Source: Propionibacteriales bacterium | GTDB taxonomy: Bacteria; Actinomycetota; Actinomycetes; Propionibacteriales; Nocardioidaceae | Direction of reading: 5' to 3' | Assembly (NCBI GenBank): GCA_009377795.1 | Contig: WHTJ01000024.1 | Span: forward strand, 1 to 48,397 | Length of the DNA: 48,397 nucleotides | In this document: piece after piece, positions 9,301 through 17,359 of the stretch | Layout of the letters: each line of letters begins with the position of its first letter | How positions within the stretch are numbered: position 1 is the stretch's first letter | Translations under genes and position numbers: made by a program | Notes under the pieces: model-generated | What the model was told of the DNA's origin: nothing | The model's database searches: none | What the model saw: only the letters and a program-made list of their open reading frames with translations

Positions 9301-10003
9301 GTACGCCGGCCAGCTCGGCGGCGACGTGGTCGACGTAGCGCCCGAGGATCGGGGAGAGGTAGGCGTCGACCACGGTGGTGTCGCCGCGCGGTACCAGCTT
9401 CATCAGCGGGCTGGCCTCACTGGAGAGGGACACCTGGGTGAAGCCGATTCGCTTTGCGAGCTTGCCGATCTCGCGTTCGTGAGCGGGGTAGAGGTGACTG
9501 TGCATGCAGAGCACGGCGACCGACCGGATGCCCTCGTCGTACACCTCATCCAGGTCGGTTGCGAGCCGGTCGAGGTCGGGGGGCCGGAGTACGTCGCCCT
9601 CCGCGGTCATCCGCTCGTCGACCTCGATGACGCGCGTGTGCAACAGCTCCGGCAGCACGATGTTGCGTTCGAAGATCCGTGGCCGGTTCTGGTACGCGAT
9701 CCGCAGCGCGTCGCCGAATCCGCGGGTCACGACCAACGCCGTGGGCTCGCCCTTGCGTTCGAGCAGCGCGTTGGTGGCCACCGTGGTGCCCATCCGGACG
9801 GCGTTGACCCGCTCGGCCGGGACCTCGTCCTGGGGACCGAGGTCGAGCAGCTCGCGAATCGCGGCGACCGCGGCGTCCTCGTACCGGCCGGGGTTCTCGG
9901 ACAGCAGCTTGTGCGTGACGAGGGTCCCGTCCGGTCGGCGGGCCACCACATCGGTGAAGGTCCCGCCCCGGTCGATCCAGAACTCCCATCCGTGATCGGT
10001 CAT
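6386..10003 (-). CDS. Fused hydantoinase A/B (5-oxoprolinase family)
   Basis: A 1205-residue protein joining both halves of the ATP-dependent hydantoinase/5-oxoprolinase family. It begins [13 protein letters not shown] (hydantoinase A N-terminal domain). The ASKHA-type core [10 protein letters not shown] lies near 295 and the Gly-rich segment AAGGGSI near 330. From about residue 690 ([20 protein letters not shown]) to the end it is a complete hydantoinase B domain, closing with ETPGGGGYG. Bacterial forms are often two genes (hyuA, hyuB), while the fused form resembles eukaryotic 5-oxoprolinase. It should open a lactam ring such as 5-oxoproline or a hydantoin at the cost of ATP; sequence alone cannot choose. 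ATG 10003 gives the family N-terminus; an in-frame ATG at 10021 is the alternative. Confidence 0.9.
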   Translation of the reverse strand: MTDHGWEFWIDRGGTFTDVVARRPDGTLVTHKLLSENPGRYEDAAVAAIRELLDLGPQDEVPAERVNAVRMGTTVATNALLERKGEPTALVVTRGFGDALRIAYQNRPRIFERNIVLPELLHTRVIEVDERMTAEGDVLRPPDLDRLATDLDEVYDEGIRSVAVLCMHSHLYPAHEREIGKLAKRIGFTQVSLSSEASPLMKLVPRGDTTVVDAYLSPILGRYVDHVAAELAGVRLMFMQSNGGLAEARHFRGKDAILSGPAGGIVGMVRMSALAGLDKVIGFDMGGTSTDVSHYAGEYDRVFQTQVAGVRLRAPMLDIHTVAAGGGSILHFDGSRYRVGPESAGADPGPACYRNGGPLAVTDANAMLGRIQPAYFPRVFGPDGDQPLDVDVVRRKFGTLASEIAERTGDRRTPEEVAEGYLEIAVANMANAVKRISVQKGHDVTEYALTTFGGAGGQHACAVADSLGIRTVLVPPMAGVLSALGIGLADTIAMREQSVEVRLEPAAMDRLRETVGSIEAAARRELLEEDVPESRIRVTRRAHLRYDGTDTVVPVLLDDPESMTAEFEAVYRRTYSFLMNRPLTVEAVSVEAVGLTEQAELGTTVATSGATPDGSPETVRLYSGGAWRDAPLCERERLRTGDEIEGPAIVAEANATTVVEDGWRATVTEHGHLLIERVRARAGAVDVGTEVDPVMLEVFNNLFMSIAEQMGARLESTAQSVNIKERLDFSCALFDPEGSLIANAPHMPVHLGSMGTSVQEVIRRNRGRMTPGDVYAINDPYHGGTHLPDVTVVTPVFDEAGETILFYVASRGHHAEIGGLTPGSMPAFSREVHEEGILFDNWLLVEGAGPGREGRFREQETLRALTEAAYPSRNPTTNLADLRAQIAANTKGVEEVHKMIDHFGLDVVQAYMGHVQDNGEEAVRRVIDALDDGAYQYEMDSGAMIDVRITVDREHRSATIDFTGSSPQLDTNFNAPRSVTTAAALYVFRTLVADDIPLNDGCLRPLNIVVPEGSMLAPAYPAAVVAGNVETSQAVTGALYAALGVQAEGSGTMNNVTFGNDRHQYYETVGSGSGAGDGFDGAPGVQTHMTNSRLTDPEVLEFRFPVFVESFTVRRGSGGAGRWRGGDGAVRRLRFREPVTVGILSGHRRVAAYGLAGGEPGTLGRNRVERANGEVVELAGCDSAEVEPGDVLVVETPGGGGYGPA

Positions 10004-10112
10004 GGATCCATCTTCGGCCATCGGCACGCCGAGCTGCATCGACGTTCGCGTTTGCGAGGCCGCGGCGGGACGACACCTCACGGTTGTCGCGTGCGAGCAT
10101 CCATCTCTGCGC

Positions 10113-10188
10113 ATTGGGTCGGGAGACGGTGGTCGATTGCGTGGTTCGGGCGCCGGCTCTGTGTATTGGTCGGAAGACGGTGGTGGAT
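10113..10188. repeat. Imperfect 25-bp direct repeat upstream of the hydantoinase
   Basis: Positions 10113-10137 and 10165-10188 share about 22 of 25 positions around the core AGACGGTGGT. Both lie in the 191-bp gap between the methyltransferase stop and the hydantoinase start, 110-185 bp upstream of the latter. They could be paired regulator sites or a local duplication. Confidence 0.5.
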
Positions 10189-10194
10189 CCGCGG

Positions 10195-11004
10195 TCAGGT
10201 GAAGTCGATCAGCAGGCCGTCGTCGAGCGGCGGATCCTGATCCCGACGGTAGTTGGCGAGGCCGCTGACCCGGCCGCGATAGCAGTCGGTGCGGTACGGC
10301 AGCACCATCCCGTCGCGCCCGCGGCCGTAGCCGTCGTACAGCTCCCCGACCTCGGCGAGCAGCTTCTGGCGGCGGTCCTCTGGCATGTCGATGACGTACG
10401 AGCGGGACGACACCAGCCCGAGCAGACCGTCGCGGTCGATCTGTTGCCAATGCCGGAACGTCTTCTTCTCCACGCCCTCGAACAGGCCGGACTCCTCCAG
10501 CGTGCCCGCCGGGTCCGCCTCGTGGTCCTGCGGCTCCCGGCTGCCCATCAGCCGGCCCAGCCGGCGTACCCACGGCACGGACTCGTCCCGGTAATTCGAA
10601 AGCAACCCGATCACCCCGGCCGCCCTGAGCACCCGGGCGATCTCAGGGAGCGCCTTCTCGGCGTCGAACCACTGGAACGCCTGCCCCGCGAGCACCAGGT
10701 CGACCGAGGACGACGCCAGCGGGATCTGCTCGGCGCTGGCCTGGATCATCGGCGGTGTCGGGATCCGGGTCCGCAGCAGCCGGAGCATGGGTTTGGACGG
10801 CTCGGATGCGACGACCCGATGCCCCTGCTTGAGCAGGGTCGAGGTGAGCTTACCGGTGCCGGCGCCGAGCTCGAGGATCTTCGACGGGTTCGTGCCCACC
10901 AGCCACCGCACGGCGTCCTCCGGGTAGTCCGGTCGGGTGCGCTCGTAGACCGCGGCGGCGCCACCGAAGGCCTTGGCCCAGCGCTCGTGCTGGCTGTTGT
11001 CCAT
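10195..11004 (-). CDS. Class I SAM-dependent methyltransferase
   Basis: A 269-residue methyltransferase of the UbiE/type-11 fold. Motif I is [12 protein letters not shown] (residues 43-54), the acidic strand-2 residue is in [10 protein letters not shown], and the post-I motif is [13 protein letters not shown], the usual LxxxAxHW-like stretch. The opening [25 protein letters not shown] is typical of this actinobacterial subgroup. The frame is open another 32 codons upstream, but ATG 11004 gives the conserved N-terminus. Substrate unknown. It is divergent from the Fic-like gene with 113 bp between them. Confidence 0.85.
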   Translation of the reverse strand: MDNSQHERWAKAFGGAAAVYERTRPDYPEDAVRWLVGTNPSKILELGAGTGKLTSTLLKQGHRVVASEPSKPMLRLLRTRIPTPPMIQASAEQIPLASSSVDLVLAGQAFQWFDAEKALPEIARVLRAAGVIGLLSNYRDESVPWVRRLGRLMGSREPQDHEADPAGTLEESGLFEGVEKKTFRHWQQIDRDGLLGLVSSRSYVIDMPEDRRQKLLAEVGELYDGYGRGRDGMVLPYRTDCYRGRVSGLANYRRDQDPPLDDGLLIDFT

Positions 11005-11117
11005 CGTCGCGAGACTACCAACGCCGGCCGGGAATCGGCCGGATCGTGTGCCGACGCGGGGTCCGGGCCGTGACCAACACGGCCCGGGGATTACCAACAC
11101 GGCCTAGGGTTCGGGGC

Positions 11118-11816
11118 GTGGTTGAACAGGATTCGTTCGCGGCGGTGGCCGAGTTGGAGGGCGTGCCGTCGGCGCTCGCCGCCGCGCGGGACGCCATCGA
11201 CGCCGTACTGCGGGATCGGGGACTTCGGCGTACCGGCCCGGACCTGACGGCGGAATCCCTGCTGCGCGGTGCGCGCGCATCGGCACAGCTGGAGGAGGCG
11301 GACGAGGTCGAGGCCGGTGTGATCCGACTCTCCACCGAGCTGCTCGGGCTGGTGCCGGTGTGGCGCCGCGCGCCGTTGCAGGCGCTGGCCCGGATGCACA
11401 CGCTCGCGGCGCGTGGCGCGGTCGACGACGCGCGGCTCGGCCGGCCGGTTCGAGGGGCCGGGCGGCTAGCCGAGCTGGCGTCCCGGCTGACGGCTCCGAC
11501 CGAGGGACCGGCGCTGGCCGTCGCGGCCGTCGTGCACGCGGAGATCGCGGCAGTGGGAGCGTTTCCCGGGTACGACGGGGTGCTCGCGCGTGCGGCCGAG
11601 CGGCTGGTGCTGGTCGAGCGGGGCGTCGACCCGGCATCGGTCACCACTCCCGAGGCCGGCCATCTGGCGCTCCGGTCGGCGTACGCCGGGAGCCTGGAGC
11701 GGTACCGGCAGGGCGCACCGGACGCCGTACGCCGGTGGCTGCTGCATTGCGCGGACGCGTACCCGAAGGGCGCCGAGCTCTCGCCACTGGTCCACCCGGC
11801 CGAGCCGGCGGAGTAG
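11118..11816 (+). CDS. Degenerate Fic-fold protein (Rv3662c-like)
   Basis: A 232-residue protein at the position of Rv3662c in mycobacteria. The segment HAEIAAVGAFPGYDGVLAR (about residues 137-155) resembles the Fic motif HxFx(D/E)GNGRxxR, with His, Phe, Asp-Gly and Arg present but the GNGR core lost. ASAQLEEAD (about 53-61) resembles the (S/T)xxxE(G/N) inhibitory helix. AMP-transfer activity is therefore doubtful. Homologues are often labelled only as oxidoreductase or hypothetical. A TAGGGT hexamer ends 7 bases before the GTG start, so the message may be leaderless. The gene converges on the RNA gene that follows. Confidence 0.7.
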   Translation: MVEQDSFAAVAELEGVPSALAAARDAIDAVLRDRGLRRTGPDLTAESLLRGARASAQLEEADEVEAGVIRLSTELLGLVPVWRRAPLQALARMHTLAARGAVDDARLGRPVRGAGRLAELASRLTAPTEGPALAVAAVVHAEIAAVGAFPGYDGVLARAAERLVLVERGVDPASVTTPEAGHLALRSAYAGSLERYRQGAPDAVRRWLLHCADAYPKGAELSPLVHPAEPAE

Positions 11817-11833
11817 AACCCACCCCACGTACC

Positions 11834-11862
11834 GGCGGCGCTCTCGCACGGAGAACGCCGCC
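11834..11862. terminator. Bidirectional terminator hairpin
   Basis: GGCGGCGCTCTC (11834-11845) and GAGAACGCCGCC (11851-11862) form a 12-bp stem with one mismatch and a 5-base loop. It is 17 bases past the Fic-like stop. On the minus strand it lies at the 3-prime end of the proposed 6S-like RNA. Confidence 0.65.
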
Positions 11863-12000
11863 GTCAACACGTCAGCCCGGGGCTACCAAGCGTGCACCGC
11901 TTGATCATCGAACCGGGCAAGCCCGGAAGCGATTGCCCTGTAGGAAGGGTTGGTCGCCGCGTGGGTACCCCGGCTGCCGTGCAGGTCAATCAGTTACTGA
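11834..12000 (-). ncRNA. Putative 6S-like RNA (Ms1/MTS2823/scr3559 family)
   Basis: The gap lies between the HAD phosphatase and the Rv3662c-like gene. This is where mycobacteria encode Ms1 (MTS2823) and Streptomyces encodes scr3559, and those RNAs bind RNA polymerase. The minus-strand sequence folds into a rod. Plus-strand positions 11868-11887 (CACG, CAGCC, CCCC, TACC) pair with 11964-11981 (GGTA, GGGG or CCCC, GGCTG, CGTG in order) through about 17 base pairs with three small bulges. Inside are a GCGA/TCGC plus CCCT/AGGG hairpin and a CCGGGC-GCCCGG hairpin. A possible -10 TACAAA (12011-12006) and weak -35 TTCCCT would start the RNA near 12000. Strand follows synteny with Rv3661; the ends are approximate. 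Confidence 0.6.
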
Positions 12001-12098
12001 TCCCCTTTGTACGCCGCATATCTGTGAAAGGGAAGGTCTACCGGCGAGTTGCCCGCAACCCGCCTGGAAGTGCACTCGGGGTCAGGCGCCGACCGGGA

Positions 12099-12908
12099 TC
12101 AGCGCCTGTGGTCGCGGCGGCGTGCGGCCAGGTAGACCGCGCCCGCCGCGGCCGCGCCGGCACCGATCGCGACCCCGGCCATCGTGGCCTTGCTGGCCCG
12201 GAGGGGCACCTGTTTGCGCAGCTCGACGGGTTTGCTGAAGTCGAGAACCGGCCAGCCGCGCTCCGCGGCCTCGGCGCGCAGCTGCTTGTCGGGGTTGACG
12301 GCGTACGGATGCCCGACCGCTTCGAGCATCGGCCGGTCGGTCGAGGAGTCGGAGTACGCGAACGAGCGGCTCAGGTCGTACCCCTCGCGCTCGGCCAGCT
12401 CGCGGATCGCGAGCGCCTTGTTCTCGGCGTACGCGTAGTACTCGATCTCCCCGGTGTATCGACCGTCCTCGATGACTATCCGGGTCGCGATCACCCGGTC
12501 GGCGCCGAGCATCTCCCCGATCGGCTCCACCACCTCGACGCCGGAGGACGACACGATCACGACGTCCCGTCCGACGATGTGGTGCTCCTCGATCAGCTGG
12601 ACCGCCTCGGTGTAGACCAGCGGATCGACGACGTGATGGAGGGTCTCGGCCACGATGTCCTTGACCGTCTGGACGTCCCAACCGGCGCACAGGGCGGACA
12701 GGTACTCCCGCATCCGCTCCATCTGGTCGTGGTCCGCGCCGCCGACAAGGTAGACGAACTGCGCGTAGCTGCTCCGGAGCACGGAGCGACGGTTGATCAG
12801 CCCGCCTTGGTAGAACGGCCTGCTGAACGCGAGAGTGCTAGACTTGGCAATGACCGTTTTGTCCAGATCGAAGAACGCGGCGCTGCGCGCGATGGAGGTG
12901 CGATCCAC
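12099..12908 (-). CDS. HAD-IB family phosphatase (Rv3661-like)
   Basis: A 269-residue HAD hydrolase. Motif I is FFDLDKT (nucleophile Asp14, acid Asp16), motif II is in VIVSSSG, and motif III is YSDSSTDRPML, the subclass IB pattern shared with phosphoserine phosphatase. The C-terminus has a hydrophobic helix MAGVAIGAGAAAAGAVYLAA followed by Arg residues, so the protein is probably membrane-anchored. The conserved family start is the GTG at 12908; the frame is open further upstream but crosses non-coding sequence. It lies between the 6S-like and 6C RNA genes, as in mycobacteria and Streptomyces, where relatives are linked to differentiation. The substrate is not defined. Confidence 0.85.
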   Translation of the reverse strand: MDRTSIARSAAFFDLDKTVIAKSSTLAFSRPFYQGGLINRRSVLRSSYAQFVYLVGGADHDQMERMREYLSALCAGWDVQTVKDIVAETLHHVVDPLVYTEAVQLIEEHHIVGRDVVIVSSSGVEVVEPIGEMLGADRVIATRIVIEDGRYTGEIEYYAYAENKALAIRELAEREGYDLSRSFAYSDSSTDRPMLEAVGHPYAVNPDKQLRAEAAERGWPVLDFSKPVELRKQVPLRASKATMAGVAIGAGAAAAGAVYLAARRRDHRR

Positions 12909-13072
12909 GGCCTCAGGATAGGCGGTCCGGCCAGCGGAACAGGGTAAGACGGGCCCGGTGAACCTGGCCGGTGGGTTGGGACAAATTTCTCGTAAGTTTC
13001 GCCCGCCGAGTTGACGACATGGGGTACTAGCGGTGCACCATGGTGTAGTCCCAGTTGAGGGGGGTTTGAACC

Positions 13073-13192
13073 CCGTCTCAGCGGGAACACACAAAGCACC
13101 AGCGGCCTCCCCCCGCCGCTGGCATGGTCTGGCCCCTCCCCCCCGGGCCAGACCTGAGACGGCCCCCGGTCACCCCCCCGCCGGGGGTCGTC
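13073..13192 (+). ncRNA. 6C small RNA (B11/scr3558 family)
   Basis: The defining 6C structure is present. Stem CCAGCGGC/GCCGCTGG (13099-13106, 13115-13122) has loop CTCCCCCC. A perfect 10-bp stem GGTCTGGCCC/GGGCCAGACC (13126-13135, 13145-13154) has loop CTCCCCCCC. A third 12-bp stem (13158-13169 with 13181-13192, one G-U) has loop TCACCCCCCCG and probably terminates transcription. CCGTCTCAG (13073-13081) is complementary to CTGAGACGG (13154-13162) and could close the two 6C hairpins. The mycobacterial homologue B11 lies in the same place and regulates mRNAs through its C-rich loops. The rest of the 12909-13340 gap holds an AT-richer patch (12980-13000) and the palindrome GGGGTTTGAACCCC (13061-13074); I could not fix a promoter. 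Confidence 0.88.
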
Positions 13193-13340
13193 GTCTGTCC
13201 GGGGTCGGTCCGGTCCCGGCTTGGCCCTCGCCGGCCGGTGTGCGCCGGGTTTCATCCCCAGCCCGCGGGACTCGCTGGTTTGTACCCAGGCCGGGTCTCG
13301 AGAGGTACGGCGGCGGGGTGCGGTCCGTCATCGTCGCGGC

Positions 13341-14445
13341 ATGCGACACACCGACGGATCCGTGCCGCGGCCGCTGTTCGTGACCGCGGACGAACACCTG
13401 CTCGACGAACTGCTCCGGCTGGCCGCGGCCGCCGGCGTCACGCCCGAGGTCGCACCGGACCCGGCCCGGTGCCCGCGACCGGTGGTGGTCGGCGTCCCTG
13501 GTGATCGTGGGGCCGGACGCGGTGGCCGCCGTGGCGGTCGGCGGGTTGCCGCGACGCCCTGGCGTACTCGTGGTCACCGCACGGGCACCCGATGCCACCG
13601 TGTGGCAGAGCGGGGTCGAGGCCGGCGCGGAGGCCGTCCTCGAGTTACCGGTGGGCGGGTCGCAGATCACCGAGCGGCTCGCGGACAGCCTGGACGACCG
13701 CGGGCGTACCGGCGTGACGGTCGCGGTCGTCGGCGGGTGCGGTGGCGCGGGAGCCTCGACCCTCGTCGCCGGTCTGGGCGTCGCCGCCAGCCGGGCGGGT
13801 GTCGAGGCGCTCGTGGTCGACGGCGATCCGCTCGGCGGGGGTCTCGACCTCGCACTGGGCAGCGAGTCGGTGGGCGGGGACCGCTGGCCCGCGCTGGTCG
13901 GGATCTCTGGGCGGGTGAGCGCGCAGTCGCTGCGCATGGCCCTGCCGATGGTTAGCCCGTCCTCCCGGATGGCCGCGCTGTCGTTGCTCTCGTGGGACCG
14001 CGGCGATCCGCAGGCCGTCCCGCCGGACGCGATCCGCGAGGTGGTCGCCGCCGGCGAACGCGGGCACGATCTGGTGATCGTCGATCTTCCCCGCTGGGTC
14101 GATCCGGCCGGCGAGCAGGTGCTGATCAAGGCGGACGTGACCCTGCTCGTCGTACCGGCGGAGGTGCGTGCGGTCGCGGCGGCCGGCCGGGTGGCGGCCC
14201 GGGTGCGGGCGATGGCCGCCGCGCTGGAGGTTGTTGTACGCGGCCCGGGCCCGGCCGGTCTGACCGGGGCTCATGTGGCAGAGGCCCTGCAGTTGCCGCT
14301 GGCGGTCGAGATGCGGTCCGATCGGCGGGTCGCCTCCGCCCTCGACCTGGGTTACGGGCCGTGGCGCCTGCGCCGGGGTCCGCTGGCGCAGGCGTGCGAC
14401 GTGGTGCTCGCCCGCCAGGGGCTCGTACGCGAGGAGGTCGCCTGA
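13341..14445 (+). CDS. ssd: Ssd/CpaE-like septum-site ATPase (TadZ), frameshifted
   Basis: A MinD-like ATPase that heads Tad loci and positions the apparatus; mycobacterial Ssd (Rv3660c) affects septation. The N-terminal part reads PLFVTADEHLLDELLRLAAAAG and runs to DPAR in one frame. The continuation ARDRWWSASLVIVGPDAV is in the next frame, from 13471. One extra base (t13470) explains this; the second frame has no start codon before its upstream stop at 13381. The rest is intact to 14445. It includes GGCGGAGAST, a P-loop lacking the usual Lys as in mycobacterial Ssd, and VVDGDPLGGGLDLALG. The start is ATG 13341 or GTG 13362. The shift may be a sequencing error, a real null allele or recoding. 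The stop overlaps tadA by one base. Confidence 0.8.
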
Positions 14446-15614
14446 TGAATCCGGCCGCAGAGAAGACGCTCCTGGTCGACACCGTGCGGACCCAGCTCGC
14501 CTTGGAGGGCGCCGAGCCCACGCCCGCGAGGGTCGCGGAGGCGTTGCGTTCGAAGGGGAGGGTGTTGGGCGACGCCGCGGTCCTCGACGTGGTGGACGCC
14601 CTTCGTCGCGACGCGCTGGGGGCCGGTCCGCTGGAGCCCCTGTTGCGCGAGCCAGGGGTCACTGACGTCGTGGTCAACGGGCCCGAGGCGGTGTACGTCG
14701 ATCGCGGGTCCGGGCTGGAGCCCGTGCCGCTGCGTTTCCCCGACGACGGCGCGGTTCGCCGACTCGCGCAGCGGCTGGCCGCGGCTGGCGGCCGGCGCTT
14801 GGACGACGCGACGCCGTACGTCGACACCCGGCTGCCCGACGGATGCCGGTTCCACGCCGTACTCTCCCCGATCGCGCAACCCGGCACCTGCCTGTCGCTC
14901 CGGGTGCCCGCACGGCGTGCCTTTGCCTGTGCCGAGCTGGTCGAAGCCGGGACCTTCCCGGCGGAGGGTCTGCAGCTGTTGCGGGCCATGGTGAGCGCGC
15001 GGGCGGCGTTCGTGGTCACCGGGGCGACCGGCAGCGGCAAGACGACGGTGCTGTCGTCGTTGCTCTCGCTGGTGCCCGAGGAGGACCGGATGGTTCTTGT
15101 CGAGGACACCGCCGAGCTGGCTCCCCAGCATCCGCATGTCGTGTCGCTGGAGGCTCGGCCGCCGAATGTCGAGGGCGCCGGGGAGATCACCCTGCGCCAT
15201 CTGGTGCGCCAGGCGCTGCGGATGCGGCCCGACCGGCTGGTCGTCGGCGAGGTTCGCGGCGCCGAGGTGGTCGACCTGCTGGCGGCGCTCAACACCGGCC
15301 ATCGGGGCGGGTGCGGCACGGTGCACGCCAACTCCGCGGGTGACGTGCCCGCGCGACTGGAGGCGCTGGCGGTGGCGGCCGGCCTGTCGCGCGAGGCGGC
15401 GCACTCCCAGATCGGTGCCGCGTTGCAGGCGGTGGTCCACATGGTGCGGGACCCGGACGGCAGGCGCAGAGTGGCGCAGGTCGCCACGCTGGAGCGCGAC
15501 GGCGGCGGCCGAGTAGAGGCGGTTGTGGCGGTGACGTTCGGCCGTGACGACTCCGTCCGCACCGGTCCGGGCGGGCGGCGGCTGGAGCGGATCCTGCATC
15601 CGGGTCCGGGATGA
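14445..15614 (+). CDS. tadA: Tad secretion ATPase TadA/CpaF
   Basis: A 389-residue type II/IV secretion ATPase that powers Flp pilus assembly at the cytoplasmic face. Walker A is GATGSGKTT (about residues 190-198), the Asp box is LVEDTAEL, and the Walker B/His box region is RLVVGEVRGAE followed by TGHRGGCGTVHANS. The N-terminal domain DPL..PGVTDVVVNGPEAVYVDR is typical of CpaF. It overlaps ssd by one base (TGATG) and tadB by four (ATGA). In mycobacteria the equivalent is Rv3659c. Confidence 0.93.
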   Translation: MNPAAEKTLLVDTVRTQLALEGAEPTPARVAEALRSKGRVLGDAAVLDVVDALRRDALGAGPLEPLLREPGVTDVVVNGPEAVYVDRGSGLEPVPLRFPDDGAVRRLAQRLAAAGGRRLDDATPYVDTRLPDGCRFHAVLSPIAQPGTCLSLRVPARRAFACAELVEAGTFPAEGLQLLRAMVSARAAFVVTGATGSGKTTVLSSLLSLVPEEDRMVLVEDTAELAPQHPHVVSLEARPPNVEGAGEITLRHLVRQALRMRPDRLVVGEVRGAEVVDLLAALNTGHRGGCGTVHANSAGDVPARLEALAVAAGLSREAAHSQIGAALQAVVHMVRDPDGRRRVAQVATLERDGGGRVEAVVAVTFGRDDSVRTGPGGRRLERILHPGPG

Positions 15615-16459
15615 CCGGCTCGGTGGTGCTGGTGCTCGTTGCACTCGCGGTGGCGTTGGCGGTGCCCCCTCATCCGCGGTTCGTGCTGGCGACCCGGCTC
15701 GGGATCCGCTCTCCGGATGGCAGGGCGGCAGGGTGGGCTGGGGTGGTTCGGAGTGCGAGGTGGCGAGCCGGGCTAGTGGCGCCGGGTATCGCGGTCGGCT
15801 TGCTGGTGGCCGGTGTTGGCGGGCTTCTGCTGGCGGCGACGGTGACCGGCGTCGCTCTCGGCCTCCTGCGGTTGCGTTCCGCCGCGGTCAGGCGCCGGGA
15901 AGGTCGACGAACGCGCGCACGGGTGGTCGAGGCGTGCGATGCGCTCGCCGCCGAGATGCGTGCCGGGCAGCCGACCCACGCGGCATTGACTCGGGTCGCC
16001 GCGACGCACCCCGAGCTGGCCGGGGCGGTGCGTACGTCCATGCTCGGCGCGGACGTTCCGGCCGCCTTGCGGCGCGCGGCGTCGGCGCCGGGTGCGGGTG
16101 GCCTGGGCATGGTGGCGGCCGCCTGGCAGGTGGCCGCAGGTTCCGGGGCCGGGCTGACCCTGGCGCTGGAACGGACCGCGGAGTCGCTACGTGCCGAGGA
16201 GGCGACCGCGCGCCAGGTCAGCGCTGCGCTGGCGCCACCGCGTGCGACGGCGCGGCTGCTTGCCGTGCTTCCGGTTCTCGGATTGGCGCTCGGGTCGGGC
16301 CTGGGCGGGGACCCGATCGGCTTCCTGTTCGGGTCGCTGGTGGGCAACGGCTGTCTCGCGCTGGGGTGTGGCCTGGCGCTCGCCGGGGTCGGATGGGTGG
16401 AAGGCCTGGCGGCGAGGGCGGAGGCGGGAGCGGCGAGTGCCGATGAGGCGGGCGCATGA
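15611..16459 (+). CDS. tadB: Tad platform protein TadB
   Basis: A 282-residue membrane protein with the type II secretion F domain (about residues 100-230). Its hallmark is the amphipathic EACDALAAEMRAGQPTHAAL helix-turn and the AWQVAAGSGAGLTLALERTAESLR segment. Hydrophobic segments lie at the N-terminus, near 50-75, and in a pair after 210. With TadC it forms the inner-membrane platform that the TadA ATPase acts on. It is translationally coupled at both ends through ATGA overlaps. Confidence 0.88.
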   Translation: MTGSVVLVLVALAVALAVPPHPRFVLATRLGIRSPDGRAAGWAGVVRSARWRAGLVAPGIAVGLLVAGVGGLLLAATVTGVALGLLRLRSAAVRRREGRRTRARVVEACDALAAEMRAGQPTHAALTRVAATHPELAGAVRTSMLGADVPAALRRAASAPGAGGLGMVAAAWQVAAGSGAGLTLALERTAESLRAEEATARQVSAALAPPRATARLLAVLPVLGLALGSGLGGDPIGFLFGSLVGNGCLALGCGLALAGVGWVEGLAARAEAGAASADEAGA

Positions 16460-17184
16460 CCGCGATGGTTTCGGCTCTGCTCACTGGGGTCTCGCTCGCG
16501 CTGGCGTTGCCGAGTACCTCCCGGGCCCGTCTCGAACGGGTCGTCGCGAGGGCTCCGGACGGTGACGCGTCGCGGCGGGGGTCGAGGGTCTCTCCCGCGG
16601 TCGTCGCCGCCCTGTCGGCCGCGGTGGGGTCCGCGGTCCTGGTCGGCGGCCTGCTGGGGCTGGTGGTCGGCGCGGTGGCGGGCGTCATCGTCCTACGGGT
16701 GGTGTCTCGCCTGGAGCCTGCGGACGTACGCCGTCGGCGCGCGGAGCTTGAAGCGGCGCTGCCCGGTGCCGTCGACCTGGTCGGCGCGTGCCTGTCGGTC
16801 GGGCGTCCACCTGGCCTGAGCGTGCAGGCGGTGGCGCGCGCCGTAGGCGGGCCGCTGGGCGCGGAGCTTGAGGTGATCGCATCCCGGCTGGCCCTCGGCG
16901 CCGACCCGGTCACGGTCTGGCATGAGTCGGCCTGGGTCGAGCCGCTGGCGCCGTTGTGCCGGACGATGGCGCGGTCGATCGAGACCGGTGCCCCGATGGC
17001 CGAGGGCCTGCACCGGCTGGCCGACGATCTGCGGCGTCGTGAGCGGGCGAACGCCGAGCAGCGTGCGGCCTCCGTCGGCGTGCGGGCCGCGGCCCCGTTG
17101 GGGTTGTGCTTTCTCCCGGCGTTCCTGCTGATCGGCATCGTCCCCACGATCGTCGGTGCGTTCTCCGCGATGTCGTGGGGCTAG
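16456..17184 (+). CDS. tadC: Tad platform protein TadC
   Basis: A 242-residue membrane protein, partner of TadB, with a type II secretion F domain. It has ALPGAVDLVGACLSVGRPPGLSVQAVAR (about residues 96-123) and CRTMARSIETGAPMAEGLHRLADDLR, the two half-motifs of the domain, and hydrophobic segments at about 44-75 and the C-terminus. It overlaps tadB by 4 bases. A 175-bp gap follows before the pilin-like genes, so those may have their own promoter. Confidence 0.87.
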   Translation: MTAMVSALLTGVSLALALPSTSRARLERVVARAPDGDASRRGSRVSPAVVAALSAAVGSAVLVGGLLGLVVGAVAGVIVLRVVSRLEPADVRRRRAELEAALPGAVDLVGACLSVGRPPGLSVQAVARAVGGPLGAELEVIASRLALGADPVTVWHESAWVEPLAPLCRTMARSIETGAPMAEGLHRLADDLRRRERANAEQRAASVGVRAAAPLGLCFLPAFLLIGIVPTIVGAFSAMSWG

Positions 17185-17359
17185 GCCAGCGGGATTGCCA
17201 ACACTGCCTAGCGAGCCGGTTTGTATCCGCAGTCCCGGGAGATCGGCCGGTTGTCCCCAGGTGAGGTTCGAGGGATTTCGCCGACGATCCGGGGAGCGGA
17301 GGCTCGGTCCCGACACATCCGGTCCCTCCGGGGCCATACCGACAGGGAGGTCACAACAA

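Noticed and set aside
7646-10240. An 864-codon open frame antisense to the hydantoinase gene
   Set aside because: Its translation is Arg/Asp/His-rich with no domain pattern. Such frames arise from high-GC third positions, and the opposite strand encodes a clear enzyme.
11880-12060. A riboswitch (for example the c-di-AMP type) in the gap after the Fic-like gene
   Set aside because: There is no downstream gene on the plus strand for it to control, and the minus-strand side lies after the phosphatase stop. The rod fold and synteny fit a 6S-like RNA better.
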